DNA of 64,000 nucleotides. Origin: JAMOBE01 sp039908285 (GTDB lineage: Bacteria > Pseudomonadota > Alphaproteobacteria > Rhodospirillales > Rhodospirillaceae). Every line of letters starts with the position of its first letter. Within the stretch, counting starts at the first letter, position 1. The notes below the pieces were generated by a model that was not told the DNA's origin, ran no database searches, and saw only the letters and a list, made by a program, of their open reading frames with translations. The stretch spans positions 1 to 64,000 of the forward strand of contig JAMOBE010000008.1 in assembly GCA_039908285.1 (NCBI GenBank), written 5' to 3'. Both the position numbers and the translations under genes were made by a program. Shown one piece after another: positions 15,915 to 24,354 of the stretch.

Positions 15915-17114
15915 ATGTTCGGCAGAGGCATCACCCTGTTCCGGCTTCTCGGGTTCGAGGTCAGGCTGGACTTCACCTGGGTGCTGCTTGCCGTGCTGGT
16001 GGCCTGGACGCTGGTGGTCGGGCTGTTCCCGGCCAACTATCCCGACCTGTCGCCCCAGAGCTATCTGTGGATGGGGGTTGCCGGCACGCTGGGGATCTTC
16101 GCCTCGCTGGTCATCCACGAATTCGCCCATTCCCTGGTGGCGCGGAGGTATGGGCTGCCCATCACCGGCATCACCCTGTTCCTGTTCGGCGGCGTCGCGG
16201 AAATGAGCGAGGAGCCCTCCGACCCCATGCAGGAACTGCGCATGGCCATCGCCGGACCGCTGGCCAGCATCGTCCTGGCGACGGCCTTGTTCGTGCTGCA
16301 CCTCGGGGCGACGGCGGCGGCGCTTCCGGTACAGATTTCCGGGGTGCTGCTCTACCTCACCTGGATCAACGGGATCCTCGCCGTCTTCAACATGATCCCG
16401 GCGTTTCCCCTCGACGGTGGACGGGTGCTGCGGGCGATTCTGTGGCGCTGGAAAGGCAATCAACGCTGGGCAACCCGGGTTGCCTCGCGCTTCGGTAGCG
16501 CATTCGGCGTATTGCTGATCGTCCTGGGCGTCCTGTCGGTCCTGACCGGAAACCTGGTGAGCGGCATGTGGTGGTTCCTGATCGGCCTGTTCATCCGCGG
16601 CGCCGCCACCGCCTCCTATTCCGAGACTCTCACCAGACAGGCTCTGCAGGGCGTTCCGGTGCGTCGGGTGATGAAGGCCGACCCGGTAACGGTGACGCCC
16701 GACATGTCTCTCGACGACTTGGTCAACGGATACTTCTATCGCTACTATTACAAGCTGTTTCCGGTCACCGAGTCGGGGTGCCTGCTGGGGTGCGTCACCT
16801 CGCGCCAGCTCAAGGACCTGCCCCGCGAGCAGTGGGAGCACCGGGTCGTCCGCGACATCATGGCCCCCTGCCGCGGCGACAACACCGTCGGTCCCGACGA
16901 TGACGCGGTCGAGGTGCTCGCCATCATGCACCGCAGCGGCAACAGCCGGCTGCTGGTGGCCCGTGCCGGCGTCCTCGAGGGCATCGTTACCCTCAAGGAC
17001 ATGCTGACTTTCCTGTCCATGAAACTCGAACTGGAAAACGGCGACGCCATCGAGGCGTCGCGGCTTGGCACCACCGTCTTCGCCGGGAACCGCTTTCCAC
17101 ACGCAAGACAATAG
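15915..17114 (+). CDS. Site-2-type M50 zinc metalloprotease with CBS domains
   Basis: 399 residues with GGGAGCGG upstream. Several membrane helices carry the zinc site HEFAH (68-72) and the third ligand region FNMIPAFPLDGGR (about 158-170). Two CBS motifs follow (about 225-375: VRRVMKADPVTVTPDMS and VVRDIMAPC regions). This is the Rip3/SpoIVFB-like group of intramembrane proteases with cytosolic CBS modules that sense nucleotides. The substrate is probably a membrane-bound regulator; none is encoded beside it. Confidence 0.9.
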   Translation: MFGRGITLFRLLGFEVRLDFTWVLLAVLVAWTLVVGLFPANYPDLSPQSYLWMGVAGTLGIFASLVIHEFAHSLVARRYGLPITGITLFLFGGVAEMSEEPSDPMQELRMAIAGPLASIVLATALFVLHLGATAAALPVQISGVLLYLTWINGILAVFNMIPAFPLDGGRVLRAILWRWKGNQRWATRVASRFGSAFGVLLIVLGVLSVLTGNLVSGMWWFLIGLFIRGAATASYSETLTRQALQGVPVRRVMKADPVTVTPDMSLDDLVNGYFYRYYYKLFPVTESGCLLGCVTSRQLKDLPREQWEHRVVRDIMAPCRGDNTVGPDDDAVEVLAIMHRSGNSRLLVARAGVLEGIVTLKDMLTFLSMKLELENGDAIEASRLGTTVFAGNRFPHARQ

Positions 17115-17262
17115 CGATGCCGGGCGAAGTACTGCTGCCACCAGTTAACATAGGTAATTGAGGCGAGACGTGCCGACGCCTATCGTTCTCTTTGAGAGCG
17201 GCACCGGTTCCCGACACCCGGGAACGGGATGTCGCGGAAGGGGGGCACAGGGAGTACCGACC

Positions 17263-17727
17263 ATGACAGGAGGAAAAGGCAGGACGATGGCGAGCGGCGA
17301 GGACGCCGGCGAACAGTCCGGGGAAGCCACGAGGAGGGTGAGCGTCGCGACGAAGAAGGGCTTTGAAACCGAAATGGAGGCGACGATGAAAGGCACGGAC
17401 GTTTCAACGGAATTCTATCAGGGGGCCTTGGCCTTTGGGCGCGACAACATGGATGCGCTGGTCAAGGCCAACATGATCATGGCCCAGGGGTACCAGGAAA
17501 TCCTCGGAGCGATGATCGGAATGGCCAAGGAAACCATGGAGGATGGATTCGGCCCCGCCGCCATCGACCGCTTCACCACCCGGACGTCCCGGATTTCCGA
17601 GATCTACATGACGATGGTGGAAAGCGTCATGGAGCCCATCGGCGAGCGCTTCACCGCAATCGCCGGCGTCGTCAAGGAAGGCGTCGAGCATCCGAAGCTC
17701 GGCCACAAGGACCCGGAACACCACTAG
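17263..17727 (+). CDS. Phasin family protein
   Basis: About 154 residues from an ATG with GGGAG eight bases upstream; an ATG at 17287 is also possible. The core (TEFYQGALAFGRDNMDALVKA ... QEILGAMIGMAKETMEDG) is the amphipathic helical phasin domain that coats polyhydroxyalkanoate granules. This implies the organism stores PHA. It is a single-gene unit with a hairpin after it. Confidence 0.85.
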   Translation: MTGGKGRTMASGEDAGEQSGEATRRVSVATKKGFETEMEATMKGTDVSTEFYQGALAFGRDNMDALVKANMIMAQGYQEILGAMIGMAKETMEDGFGPAAIDRFTTRTSRISEIYMTMVESVMEPIGERFTAIAGVVKEGVEHPKLGHKDPEHH

Positions 17728-17760
17728 CGGCGCGCCCCCGGCATCGTGTCGTTCGCGCAC

Positions 17761-17794
17761 CCTCTCCCCCCTCTTTCGGGGGAGGGGGCTTTCG
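17761..17794 (+). terminator. Hairpin downstream of the phasin gene
   Basis: CTCCCCC pairs with GGGGGAG around a CTCTTTC loop, then a weak T-rich tail (CTTTCGTTCTT). It is the likely end of the phasin transcript. Confidence 0.45.
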
Positions 17795-17935
17795 TTCTTG
17801 CCATATGCGTATAATGTTCTATATTTGTCCAGAAACGAGGGCGCCATATGCTCGCTTAGAGTGATTTATGGTGACAATGCAATGACTGCATGGTTAAGTC
17901 GTGAACATCACCGTCTTGGCTAGTGTGTCACGCAT

Positions 17936-18373
17936 ATGCGGCTACGGATAGTCTACATTCTCGCGCTCGCGCTGGTCGGCGTGGTCCCCGCCGCGGGCAC
18001 CGAACAGCCCTTCGAAGGGCCGGTCTGGGCCACGGTGGTGCGGGTCGTGGATGGCGACACCATCGCCGTCCGGGCGCGCATCTGGCTTGGACAGGACGTG
18101 GAGACGATGGTCCGGGTCGCCGGTGTCGACGCCCCGGAACTGCACGGCCACTGCGACGAGGAGAAAATCCTGGCGCGCAAGGCCCAGGCCTTCGTCGAGG
18201 CCAGCGTCGCTGGCGGATCGGTGCGGTTGCGTGACGTCCGCTACGACAAGTATGGCAATCGGGTCGTGGCGCGGGTCGAGAGCCCGGCCGGCTCGGACCT
18301 GGCCGATCAACTGATCGCCGCCGGGCTTGGCCATGCCTATCAGGGGGAGCGGCGGCTCCCCTGGTGTCAGTAA
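17936..18373 (+). CDS. Exported thermonuclease-like (SNase) protein
   Basis: 145 residues with a signal peptide (IVYILALALVGVVPAAG). The SNase fold is seen in VVDGDTIAVRA (metal site), VRVAGVDAPEL (catalytic Arg), and VRYDKYGNRVVARV. The protein is expected to be a secreted or periplasmic nuclease. The ribosome site is poor. A perfect palindrome follows the stop by three bases. Confidence 0.85.
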   Translation: MRLRIVYILALALVGVVPAAGTEQPFEGPVWATVVRVVDGDTIAVRARIWLGQDVETMVRVAGVDAPELHGHCDEEKILARKAQAFVEASVAGGSVRLRDVRYDKYGNRVVARVESPAGSDLADQLIAAGLGHAYQGERRLPWCQ

Positions 18374-18376
18374 TAC

Positions 18377-18410
18377 GGTTTCCAGAAAATCCGTGGATTT
18401 TCTGGAAACC
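18377..18410. repeat. Perfect 16-bp-arm palindrome (TTTCC/GGAAA family)
   Basis: GGTTTCCAGAAAATCC, two bases, then its exact reverse complement. It shares its core with the element at 43373-43414, so this is a dispersed palindromic repeat. It may also act as the end of the nuclease transcript. Confidence 0.9.
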
Positions 18411-18413
18411 GAG

Positions 18414-18567
18414 CCCGCGTCATGTCGAAGACATGCCATCGGCATGACGCGGGCCGGCGCCCCTGCGCCGAAAGCCAAGGCCGGAGGCCGCGTCATGTCG
18501 GAGACGTGCCTTTGGCACGAAGCGATTGAGCGCGGCTTTCCGGAAAGTCCGGAGGCTTTCCGGAAAG
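18414..18567. repeat. Block of nested inverted repeats
   Basis: Arms CCCGCGTCATG (18414-18424) and CATGACGCGGG (18443-18453) form one hairpin. The GTCATGTC..GA motif recurs near 18492, and CTTTCCGGAAAG appears twice (18536-18547, 18556-18567). The stretch 18374-18720 holds no credible gene; the open frame through it is repeat sequence. Confidence 0.8.
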
Positions 18568-18720
18568 CGTATGAGGACACGATCCTGGACAAAAGCTCCA
18601 TACGGGTCTCGCAAATATTCCACCGATGCACTATCTTCCGCCGTAGGCTCCGCTCGACGCCGGGGTGGGACCAGGGGGCGTACGTGCGGGTGGTGGCGAT
18701 CAACGGCCGGGGAGGCTCTG

Positions 18721-19419
18721 GTGAAGATTCTGATCGCGGATGATCATGGGCTTTTTCGCGAGGGTTTGCGTCTCGTCCTGCAGCAGTTGGACAGCAATCT
18801 CCAGGTCGTCGAGGCCAGCGACTTCCACCAGGCCGTCGCCGCCGCCACCTCCGGGGAGAACCTGGACCTGAGCCTGGTGCTGCTGGATCTGTCCATGCCC
18901 GGCATGCCCTGGCAGGAGGCTCTCGCCGCCCTGCGCGCCAATACCCCCGATCTTCCGGTGGTCATCCTGTCGGCGACCGACGATCGGCCGCTGGTGATGC
19001 AGGCGGTCAAGCTCGGGGCGTCCGGGTTCATCCCCAAGTCCTCCAACAGCCGGGTGATGCTGGGGGCGCTGCAACTGGTGCTGTCGGGGGGGGTCTACCT
19101 GCCGCCGGCCCTGGTGGAGCAATCGCCATCCGGGCAGTCCCACCATTCCAGGGGCGAGGCGATGGCGGACGGAACCGAGGGCGCCATCCTCACGCCCCGC
19201 CAGCGCGAGGTGCTGGCCCTGGTGGGCGAGGGAAAGTCCAACAAGGAGGTGGCGCGCCTCCTCGAACTGTCCGAGGGGACCGTCAAGCTCCACGTCACCG
19301 CGATTTTGAAGGCGCTCAACGTCAACAACCGCACGCGCGCGGTGGTTGCCGCCTCCCAGCTTGGCCTGACGCCGCTGCCAAAGGTCGGTGCGTACAAGAT
19401 GAGTCCCGAGGACGTTTGA
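18721..19419 (+). CDS. LuxR/NarL-type response regulator
   Basis: 232 residues from a GTG preceded by GGGGAGG. The receiver domain (1-120) has the acidic pair in IADDHG and phospho-acceptor Asp56 in LLDLSMP; the lysine is in GFIPKSS. The C-terminal HTH (about 160-225, LTPRQREVLALVGEGKSNKEVAR) is the NarL/FixJ DNA-binding domain. No kinase is adjacent. The next gene downstream, 88 bp away, is a receiver-PAS-GGDEF-EAL protein, so both may answer one sensor. Confidence 0.92.
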   Translation: MKILIADDHGLFREGLRLVLQQLDSNLQVVEASDFHQAVAAATSGENLDLSLVLLDLSMPGMPWQEALAALRANTPDLPVVILSATDDRPLVMQAVKLGASGFIPKSSNSRVMLGALQLVLSGGVYLPPALVEQSPSGQSHHSRGEAMADGTEGAILTPRQREVLALVGEGKSNKEVARLLELSEGTVKLHVTAILKALNVNNRTRAVVAASQLGLTPLPKVGAYKMSPEDV

Positions 19420-19507
19420 CCTTACTTCCGCAGTTCTTTAGACTCCGCCGCGAGACGACGGGGGCGCGACGACAAGCGGGGCGCCGCAGAGGGGGCAGAG
19501 TGCGGGT

Positions 19508-22015
19508 ATGCTGAGAGTTCTTCTGGTTGAAGACTACCCAGCGACGGCGCGACTGATCCAGACGCTGCTGGAACGCGGCGAACCCCACGAGTTCGAGGTC
19601 ACCATCGCCGGCTCCATCGCCCAGGTGGAGCGGCTTCTCGGCGGCGGCGCCCTGTTCGACGCCATCCTGTGCGATCTCGGCCTGCCGGACTCGTCGGGCA
19701 TCGAGACCCTCGACGACATCCTCTCCCTGGCGCCGCGGGTGCCGGTGATCGTGCTCACCGGCCTCGACGACGAGTCCGTGGCGCTGAAGGCGGTGCAGCA
19801 CGGCGCCCAGGATTTCCTCATCAAGGGCGAGTTCGACTCAGGGCAGCTCAAGCGCTCTGTCCGCTATGCCGTGGAACGCAAGCGGGTGTTCGCCGAACTC
19901 GGCGAAAGCGGCGTGCTGCTGGACGGGGTGCTCAACAGCGCCCGCGATGCGGTGATGGCCGTCGAGTCGGTTCGCGCCGACGGGGTCATCGTCGATTTCC
20001 GCTGGCGGCTCGCCAATCCGGCCTGCGAGCGGGTGCTCGGCCTGCATGCCCGCGAACTCATGGGCCAGACCCTGGACCAGCAGATGCCGGCGGCCCGGCA
20101 GGGTGGGCTGTTCGAGGGCCTGTGCGACGTGGTGGAGACCGGCAACACCCTCGATATCGAGTGGCCGACCCGCCGCCAGGGCCAGGAGGTGTGGCTGCAC
20201 ATCGTCGCGGTCAAGCTCAGCGACGGCGCCGCCGTGACCATGGCCGACGTGACCGACCGCATCCGCTCCACCCGCGCCATCCAGGCCCGCGAGGAACGAC
20301 TGCGGCGGATTCTCGAGACCGTGGTGGACGGCATCATCACCATCGACCACCGCGGCATCATCGAGACCTTCAACCGGGCCGCCGAGCAGATCTTCGGCTA
20401 CCCGGCGGAGGAGGTGCTGGGGCGCCCCATCACCATGCTGATGCCCGAGCCCCACCGCAGCCGCCACGACAGCTACCTGGCCGCTCATCTGCGCGGCAAC
20501 ACCGGTTCCCTGCTTGGCCGCAGCACCGAGGTGGAGGCGGTGCGCAAGGACGGCTCGGTGTTCCCGGTCGATCTCGCCGTGAGCGAGATGCGCCTCGGCG
20601 AGCGGCGCCTGTTCATCGGCGTGGTCCGCGACATCACCGAACGCAAGCAGAACGAGCAGCGCCTGCGCTTCCTGGCCAGCCGCGATCCCCTGACCGGGCT
20701 CGCCAACCGCGCCCTGTTCCGCGAGCGGCTGGACGAGGCCATCGGCCGTTCCGACGCGCCGACGCGGCCGCTCGGCCTGCTGTTCGTCGACCTGGACCGC
20801 TTCAAGAACATCAACGACACCCTGGGCTACCAGGCCGGCGACCACGTGCTGTGGGAGGCGGCGCGGCGGCTTGAGCGCTGCGTGCGCGACGGCGACATGG
20901 TGGCGCGCCTCAGCGGCGATGAGTTCACCATCCTGTTCGAGGGCATCCGCGGGCCCGAGGCCGTCGCCGCCGTGGCGCGGGAGGTGCTCGACCAGCTTTC
21001 GCAGCCCTATGACATCGACGGCCGCGAGGTCTACATCACCGCCTGCATCGGCTGTGCCCTGTACCCGGACCATGCCGACAACGCCTCCAACCTGCTGAAG
21101 ACCGTGGATACGGCGCTGAACGACGCCAAGCGCAAGGGCGGCGGCAATCACGTATTCTATACGTCGGAGCTAAGCTCGCGCATAGAACGCCACCTCCAGC
21201 TTGAGAACGGGCTGCGCCGGGCACTGGATCGCGGCGAGATCCTTCTCCACTACCAGCCCAAGGTGGACCTGTCCAACCACCGCATCGTCGGAGCCGAGGC
21301 GCTGCTGCGCTGGAACAGCCCCGAGCTGGGGTCGATTTCCCCGGTGGAGTTCATCCCCATCGCCGAGGAAAGCGGGCTCATCATCCCCATCGGCGAGTGG
21401 GTGCTGCGGGAAGCCTGCCTGCAGGTAAAACGCTGGATGAAGCTTGGTTTGCCACCGTTGCGGGTTGCGGTGAACCTGTCGGCCCGGCAGTTCCGCGACT
21501 CGGCGCTGACCACCCGCATCCTGGAGATCATGGCGGAAACCGCCATTGACGCCGACATGCTGGAACTGGAACTGACCGAAAGCATGCTGGTCGAGAACGC
21601 CGACGAGGCGATCCAGGCCCTGTGGGCGCTGAAGGGACTCGGCATCACGCTCTCCATCGACGACTTCGGCACCGGCTACTCCTCGCTCAGCTACCTGAAG
21701 AAATTTCCGATCGATTCGTTGAAGATCGACCAGTCCTTCGTCAGGGATATCCCGACGAACAAGGACGACGTGGCCATCACCAGGGCCATCGTCAGCATGG
21801 CTAAAAGCCTTGACCTGAAAATCGTCGCAGAGGGACTGGAGGAGATCGAGCAGATCAATTTCCTCCAGGGCCTGAATTGCGAGCAGGGACAGGGGTACTA
21901 CTTCAGCCGCCCGGTCTCAGCCGCCGATTTCGTCGTCATCTACAGGAAACTGAACGGCGATATTGCCGAGCCGATTACCGCCGACGCGATCCGTCAGGCG
22001 ACCGCCGAGATTTAG
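19508..22015 (+). CDS. REC-PAS-PAS-GGDEF-EAL cyclic-di-GMP regulator
   Basis: 835 residues, no membrane segment. REC (1-122) has Asp56 in LCDLGLP. PAS 1 (about 135-250) and PAS 2 (about 260-385, GIIETFNRAAEQIFGY, VVRDITERK) follow. GGDEF (about 390-555) reads ARLSGDEF, with Ser in place of the first Gly. EAL (about 565-815) keeps EALLRW, NLSARQF, ELELTESML and IDDFGTGYSSL, so phosphodiesterase activity is likely. Whether the SGDEF cyclase half is active is uncertain. A phosphorelay input would adjust cyclic-di-GMP. Its 3' end overlaps the opposite CHAP gene by 41 bp. Confidence 0.92.
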   Translation: MLRVLLVEDYPATARLIQTLLERGEPHEFEVTIAGSIAQVERLLGGGALFDAILCDLGLPDSSGIETLDDILSLAPRVPVIVLTGLDDESVALKAVQHGAQDFLIKGEFDSGQLKRSVRYAVERKRVFAELGESGVLLDGVLNSARDAVMAVESVRADGVIVDFRWRLANPACERVLGLHARELMGQTLDQQMPAARQGGLFEGLCDVVETGNTLDIEWPTRRQGQEVWLHIVAVKLSDGAAVTMADVTDRIRSTRAIQAREERLRRILETVVDGIITIDHRGIIETFNRAAEQIFGYPAEEVLGRPITMLMPEPHRSRHDSYLAAHLRGNTGSLLGRSTEVEAVRKDGSVFPVDLAVSEMRLGERRLFIGVVRDITERKQNEQRLRFLASRDPLTGLANRALFRERLDEAIGRSDAPTRPLGLLFVDLDRFKNINDTLGYQAGDHVLWEAARRLERCVRDGDMVARLSGDEFTILFEGIRGPEAVAAVAREVLDQLSQPYDIDGREVYITACIGCALYPDHADNASNLLKTVDTALNDAKRKGGGNHVFYTSELSSRIERHLQLENGLRRALDRGEILLHYQPKVDLSNHRIVGAEALLRWNSPELGSISPVEFIPIAEESGLIIPIGEWVLREACLQVKRWMKLGLPPLRVAVNLSARQFRDSALTTRILEIMAETAIDADMLELELTESMLVENADEAIQALWALKGLGITLSIDDFGTGYSSLSYLKKFPIDSLKIDQSFVRDIPTNKDDVAITRAIVSMAKSLDLKIVAEGLEEIEQINFLQGLNCEQGQGYYFSRPVSAADFVVIYRKLNGDIAEPITADAIRQATAEI

Positions 22016-22613
22016 GGGTATCCCGGTCCGCGGGCGGGACTCCGGCGGCCTCGATGTTGACCGTCACTCGCGACAGGTCGGCGGGCGGCTGATAGATGAA
22101 GCCGTGGGTCGTGTAGACGCTGCCGAACTTTCCCTTGATGTTCATGAGGCGGACTTGGCTCCAGTCGTTGTCCGGTGACACGTCCATCACCGGCTGGCGC
22201 TCATGCACCACGCCCCGGGTGTCGCCGTCGCTGCCCCAGTTGGCGTGGGTGACCAGGATCTCCCGCGGATTGGACACCTGCGCCACCACGGCGACGTGAC
22301 CGAGGGTCAGCCTCGACGTCTGCTTGAAGGCCAGCACCGCCCCGAGCCTTGGCGTGCGCCCGCGCTCGTACCGATCGGCGGCCTGCTCCCACCAGGTATG
22401 GGCATCCCCCCGCAGCTCCAGCCCCGAAACCGCCCGCGCAAACGGCACGCACTGGAGAAAACCGGATGTATCGGGATAGGGCTTGAGGGGAGACGGCGGC
22501 ACAAGCACGACATTTTGTGCAGGAGGCACTGGATACGCCGCGTTCCGCTCCCACCCCGAGCAAGCACTGACGGCCACGGCCATGACCATCGCGACAAATA
22601 CACCACGCTTCAT
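21975..22613 (-). CDS. CHAP-domain lipoprotein
   Basis: 212 residues from the ATG at 22613, which gives a clean signal segment with lipobox VSAC (Cys18). An upstream ATG (22643) adds ten residues. The CHAP domain has catalytic Cys55 in QCVPFAR, His106 in LTLGHVAVV and THANWG further on. CHAP proteins cleave peptide bonds in peptidoglycan or related amides, here at the outer membrane. The C-terminal tail overlaps the converging GGDEF-EAL gene. Confidence 0.85.
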   Translation of the reverse strand: MKRGVFVAMVMAVAVSACSGWERNAAYPVPPAQNVVLVPPSPLKPYPDTSGFLQCVPFARAVSGLELRGDAHTWWEQAADRYERGRTPRLGAVLAFKQTSRLTLGHVAVVAQVSNPREILVTHANWGSDGDTRGVVHERQPVMDVSPDNDWSQVRLMNIKGKFGSVYTTHGFIYQPPADLSRVTVNIEAAGVPPADRDTPKSRRSPDGSRRR

Positions 22614-22732
22614 CTTGAGCCAGCCCCTGATGCGACTCGCCATTCAACCACGAAAGGTCATCCCTGTTCAACAGGGAACGTTGGGGAATACAGTGCAATC
22701 GGGTGAACCGATCAAAATCCCTCGTCCCATTC

Positions 22733-23584
22733 CTACGCCACCAGGGGTTTGACCGCGAAGAGGTAGAGGCGGTGCACGGTCACCTCGACGAAGCCGTCGG
22801 CGGCGGCGAGGATGGCGATGGTGTCGCTGGCCACGTCGCGGAGCGCCTCGATGCCTGCCTGGTCGGGGGCCGGGTCGGGGGCCATGTCGGCGTCGGTGTA
22901 GGAGTCGGGGTTGAGATAGGCGGCGCCCGCCATCGTCTCGAACAGGGACAGGGCCTCGGCGCGGGTGTGGCGGGTGGTTTCCATCTCCAGCCAGGCGTCG
23001 TGGACGTCGAAGCCGACGGAGGTGAACACCTCGGTGTAGTCCGCGACCGTCGGCAGCAGGAACATCGGGTCGCGGAAGTGGGCGAACATGGTCCGGGTAC
23101 GGGGATCGCTCGCCGCCGCCGCCGCCACCTCGCCGGCCAGGGAACACCAGTGGGCCGTCGCCGGCGCCTGCACGCCCAGCCAGCCGCCCCGGCGCAACGC
23201 CCGGAAGCAGTTTTCCACGGCCCGATAGGGACTGGTCAGCCATTGCAGGGTGGAATTGCAGAAGATCAGGTTGAATGTGCGGTCGAAGTCCAGGTCCTCG
23301 GCCAGACACACCTGATAGGTGATGCCGAGTCCCCGGGTATTCCAGCGCGCCTGCGCCACCATGCCGGCCGAGGCGTCGACGCCGACCAACCTGCCGTTGG
23401 TGCGCCCCCGGATGCTGCGGGTCAGGTGCCCCGGACCGCAGCCGAGGTCCAGCACCACATCCTTCGGACCCACCGCCAGCATGTCGAGCAGTCGCTCGCC
23501 CGACGCCCGCTCCAGGAAGGACGCGCGCTCGTAGTCCGGGGCCAGCCGGGAAAAGATCACTCTGGTGGACGGTTCCGCCTTCAT
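22733..23584 (-). CDS. Class I SAM-dependent methyltransferase, BioC/trans-aconitate-like
   Basis: 283 residues. Motif I VLDLGCGPGHLTR, post-I VGVDASAGMV and the LIFCNSTLQWL segment match the BioC/Tam group of small-molecule methyltransferases. BioC methylates malonyl-ACP to start biotin synthesis, but no other biotin gene is here, so the substrate is open. It stands alone on the minus strand, 119 bp upstream of the CHAP lipoprotein. Confidence 0.75.
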   Translation of the reverse strand: MKAEPSTRVIFSRLAPDYERASFLERASGERLLDMLAVGPKDVVLDLGCGPGHLTRSIRGRTNGRLVGVDASAGMVAQARWNTRGLGITYQVCLAEDLDFDRTFNLIFCNSTLQWLTSPYRAVENCFRALRRGGWLGVQAPATAHWCSLAGEVAAAAASDPRTRTMFAHFRDPMFLLPTVADYTEVFTSVGFDVHDAWLEMETTRHTRAEALSLFETMAGAAYLNPDSYTDADMAPDPAPDQAGIEALRDVASDTIAILAAADGFVEVTVHRLYLFAVKPLVA

Positions 23585-23746
23585 CGCCCGCTCGAGGTTC
23601 GTTTTTCCTTCAGCCGGTGCGCGACCATACCACGTCCCTCATGGGCCCTGGCAAGACCGCTCGGAACCGCGGACGGGAGTGCCGCGACGCGTTGATCTTC
23701 CGGCGCGCATCGGCGATGATGGCCGGGTCGGCCAGGGAGGAGCGTC

Positions 23747-24352
23747 ATGAGACTCACGGCGGTGCTTGCGGCGGTTGCCGTGGCGGTTCTGATCGCCCCC
23801 GCGCCCACGGCGGCGGGAGAGCGCGACCTGGTGGGACGGCTGCTGGTGTCCCAGGCGGGAGCCGAGGATCCCAACTTCACCGGCACGGTGGTCCTGATGG
23901 TGAGCAGCGGTCCCGGGGGAGCACTCGGACTGGTGGTCAACCAGCCGGTCGGCACCGTCACCGTCGCCGAGGCCCTCGAGTCCCTCGGCCGGACGATCCA
24001 GTCCACGCCGTCGGCGCGGCGGCCGGTCCGGGTCCTGAACGGCGGACCGGTGGAGCGCCGGGAGGTGTTCGTCGTCCACACCCCCGACTATGCGACTCAC
24101 GGAACCGTCGCCGTCGGCCCGCTGTTCGCGGTCACCGAGAGTGCGCGGCCGCTCGAGGACGTGGTCCGCGGCGGCGGGCCGCGCCGCTTTGGTCTCGCGT
24201 TCGGCTACGCCGGCTGGGCGCCGGGCCAGCTGGAGGAGGAGCTGATGCAGCGCCGCTGGGCCGTCGTCGAGCCCAGCGAGGACGCGGTGTTCGGCGGCGA
24301 TGACGCCGACAAGTGGCACCGCGCCTGGTCCCGTCGCGGCACCGATCTCTAG
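23747..24352 (+). CDS. YqgE/AlgH family (UPF0301) protein with a signal peptide
   Basis: 201 residues. GRLLVSQAGAEDPNFTGTVVLMV, GALGLVVNQP, VLNGGPVERREVFVVH and FGYAGWAPGQLEEEL are the family signatures (quoted in short pieces). YqgE proteins are normally cytosolic; this one begins with a clear export signal (LTAVLAAVAVAVLIAPAPTAA), so it should be periplasmic. It ends 2 bp before the dppB-like gene, suggesting one transcript. Role unknown. Confidence 0.85.
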   Translation: MRLTAVLAAVAVAVLIAPAPTAAGERDLVGRLLVSQAGAEDPNFTGTVVLMVSSGPGGALGLVVNQPVGTVTVAEALESLGRTIQSTPSARRPVRVLNGGPVERREVFVVHTPDYATHGTVAVGPLFAVTESARPLEDVVRGGGPRRFGLAFGYAGWAPGQLEEELMQRRWAVVEPSEDAVFGGDDADKWHRAWSRRGTDL

Positions 24353-24354
24353 CG

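Noticed and set aside
18327..18743. A 138-residue frame between the nuclease and the response regulator.
   Set aside because: It translates palindromic repeats and overlaps the nuclease end; composition is not coding-like.
22733..23584. Firm assignment as BioC.
   Set aside because: The methyltransferase motifs fit, but no biotin genes are near and the group contains other substrates.
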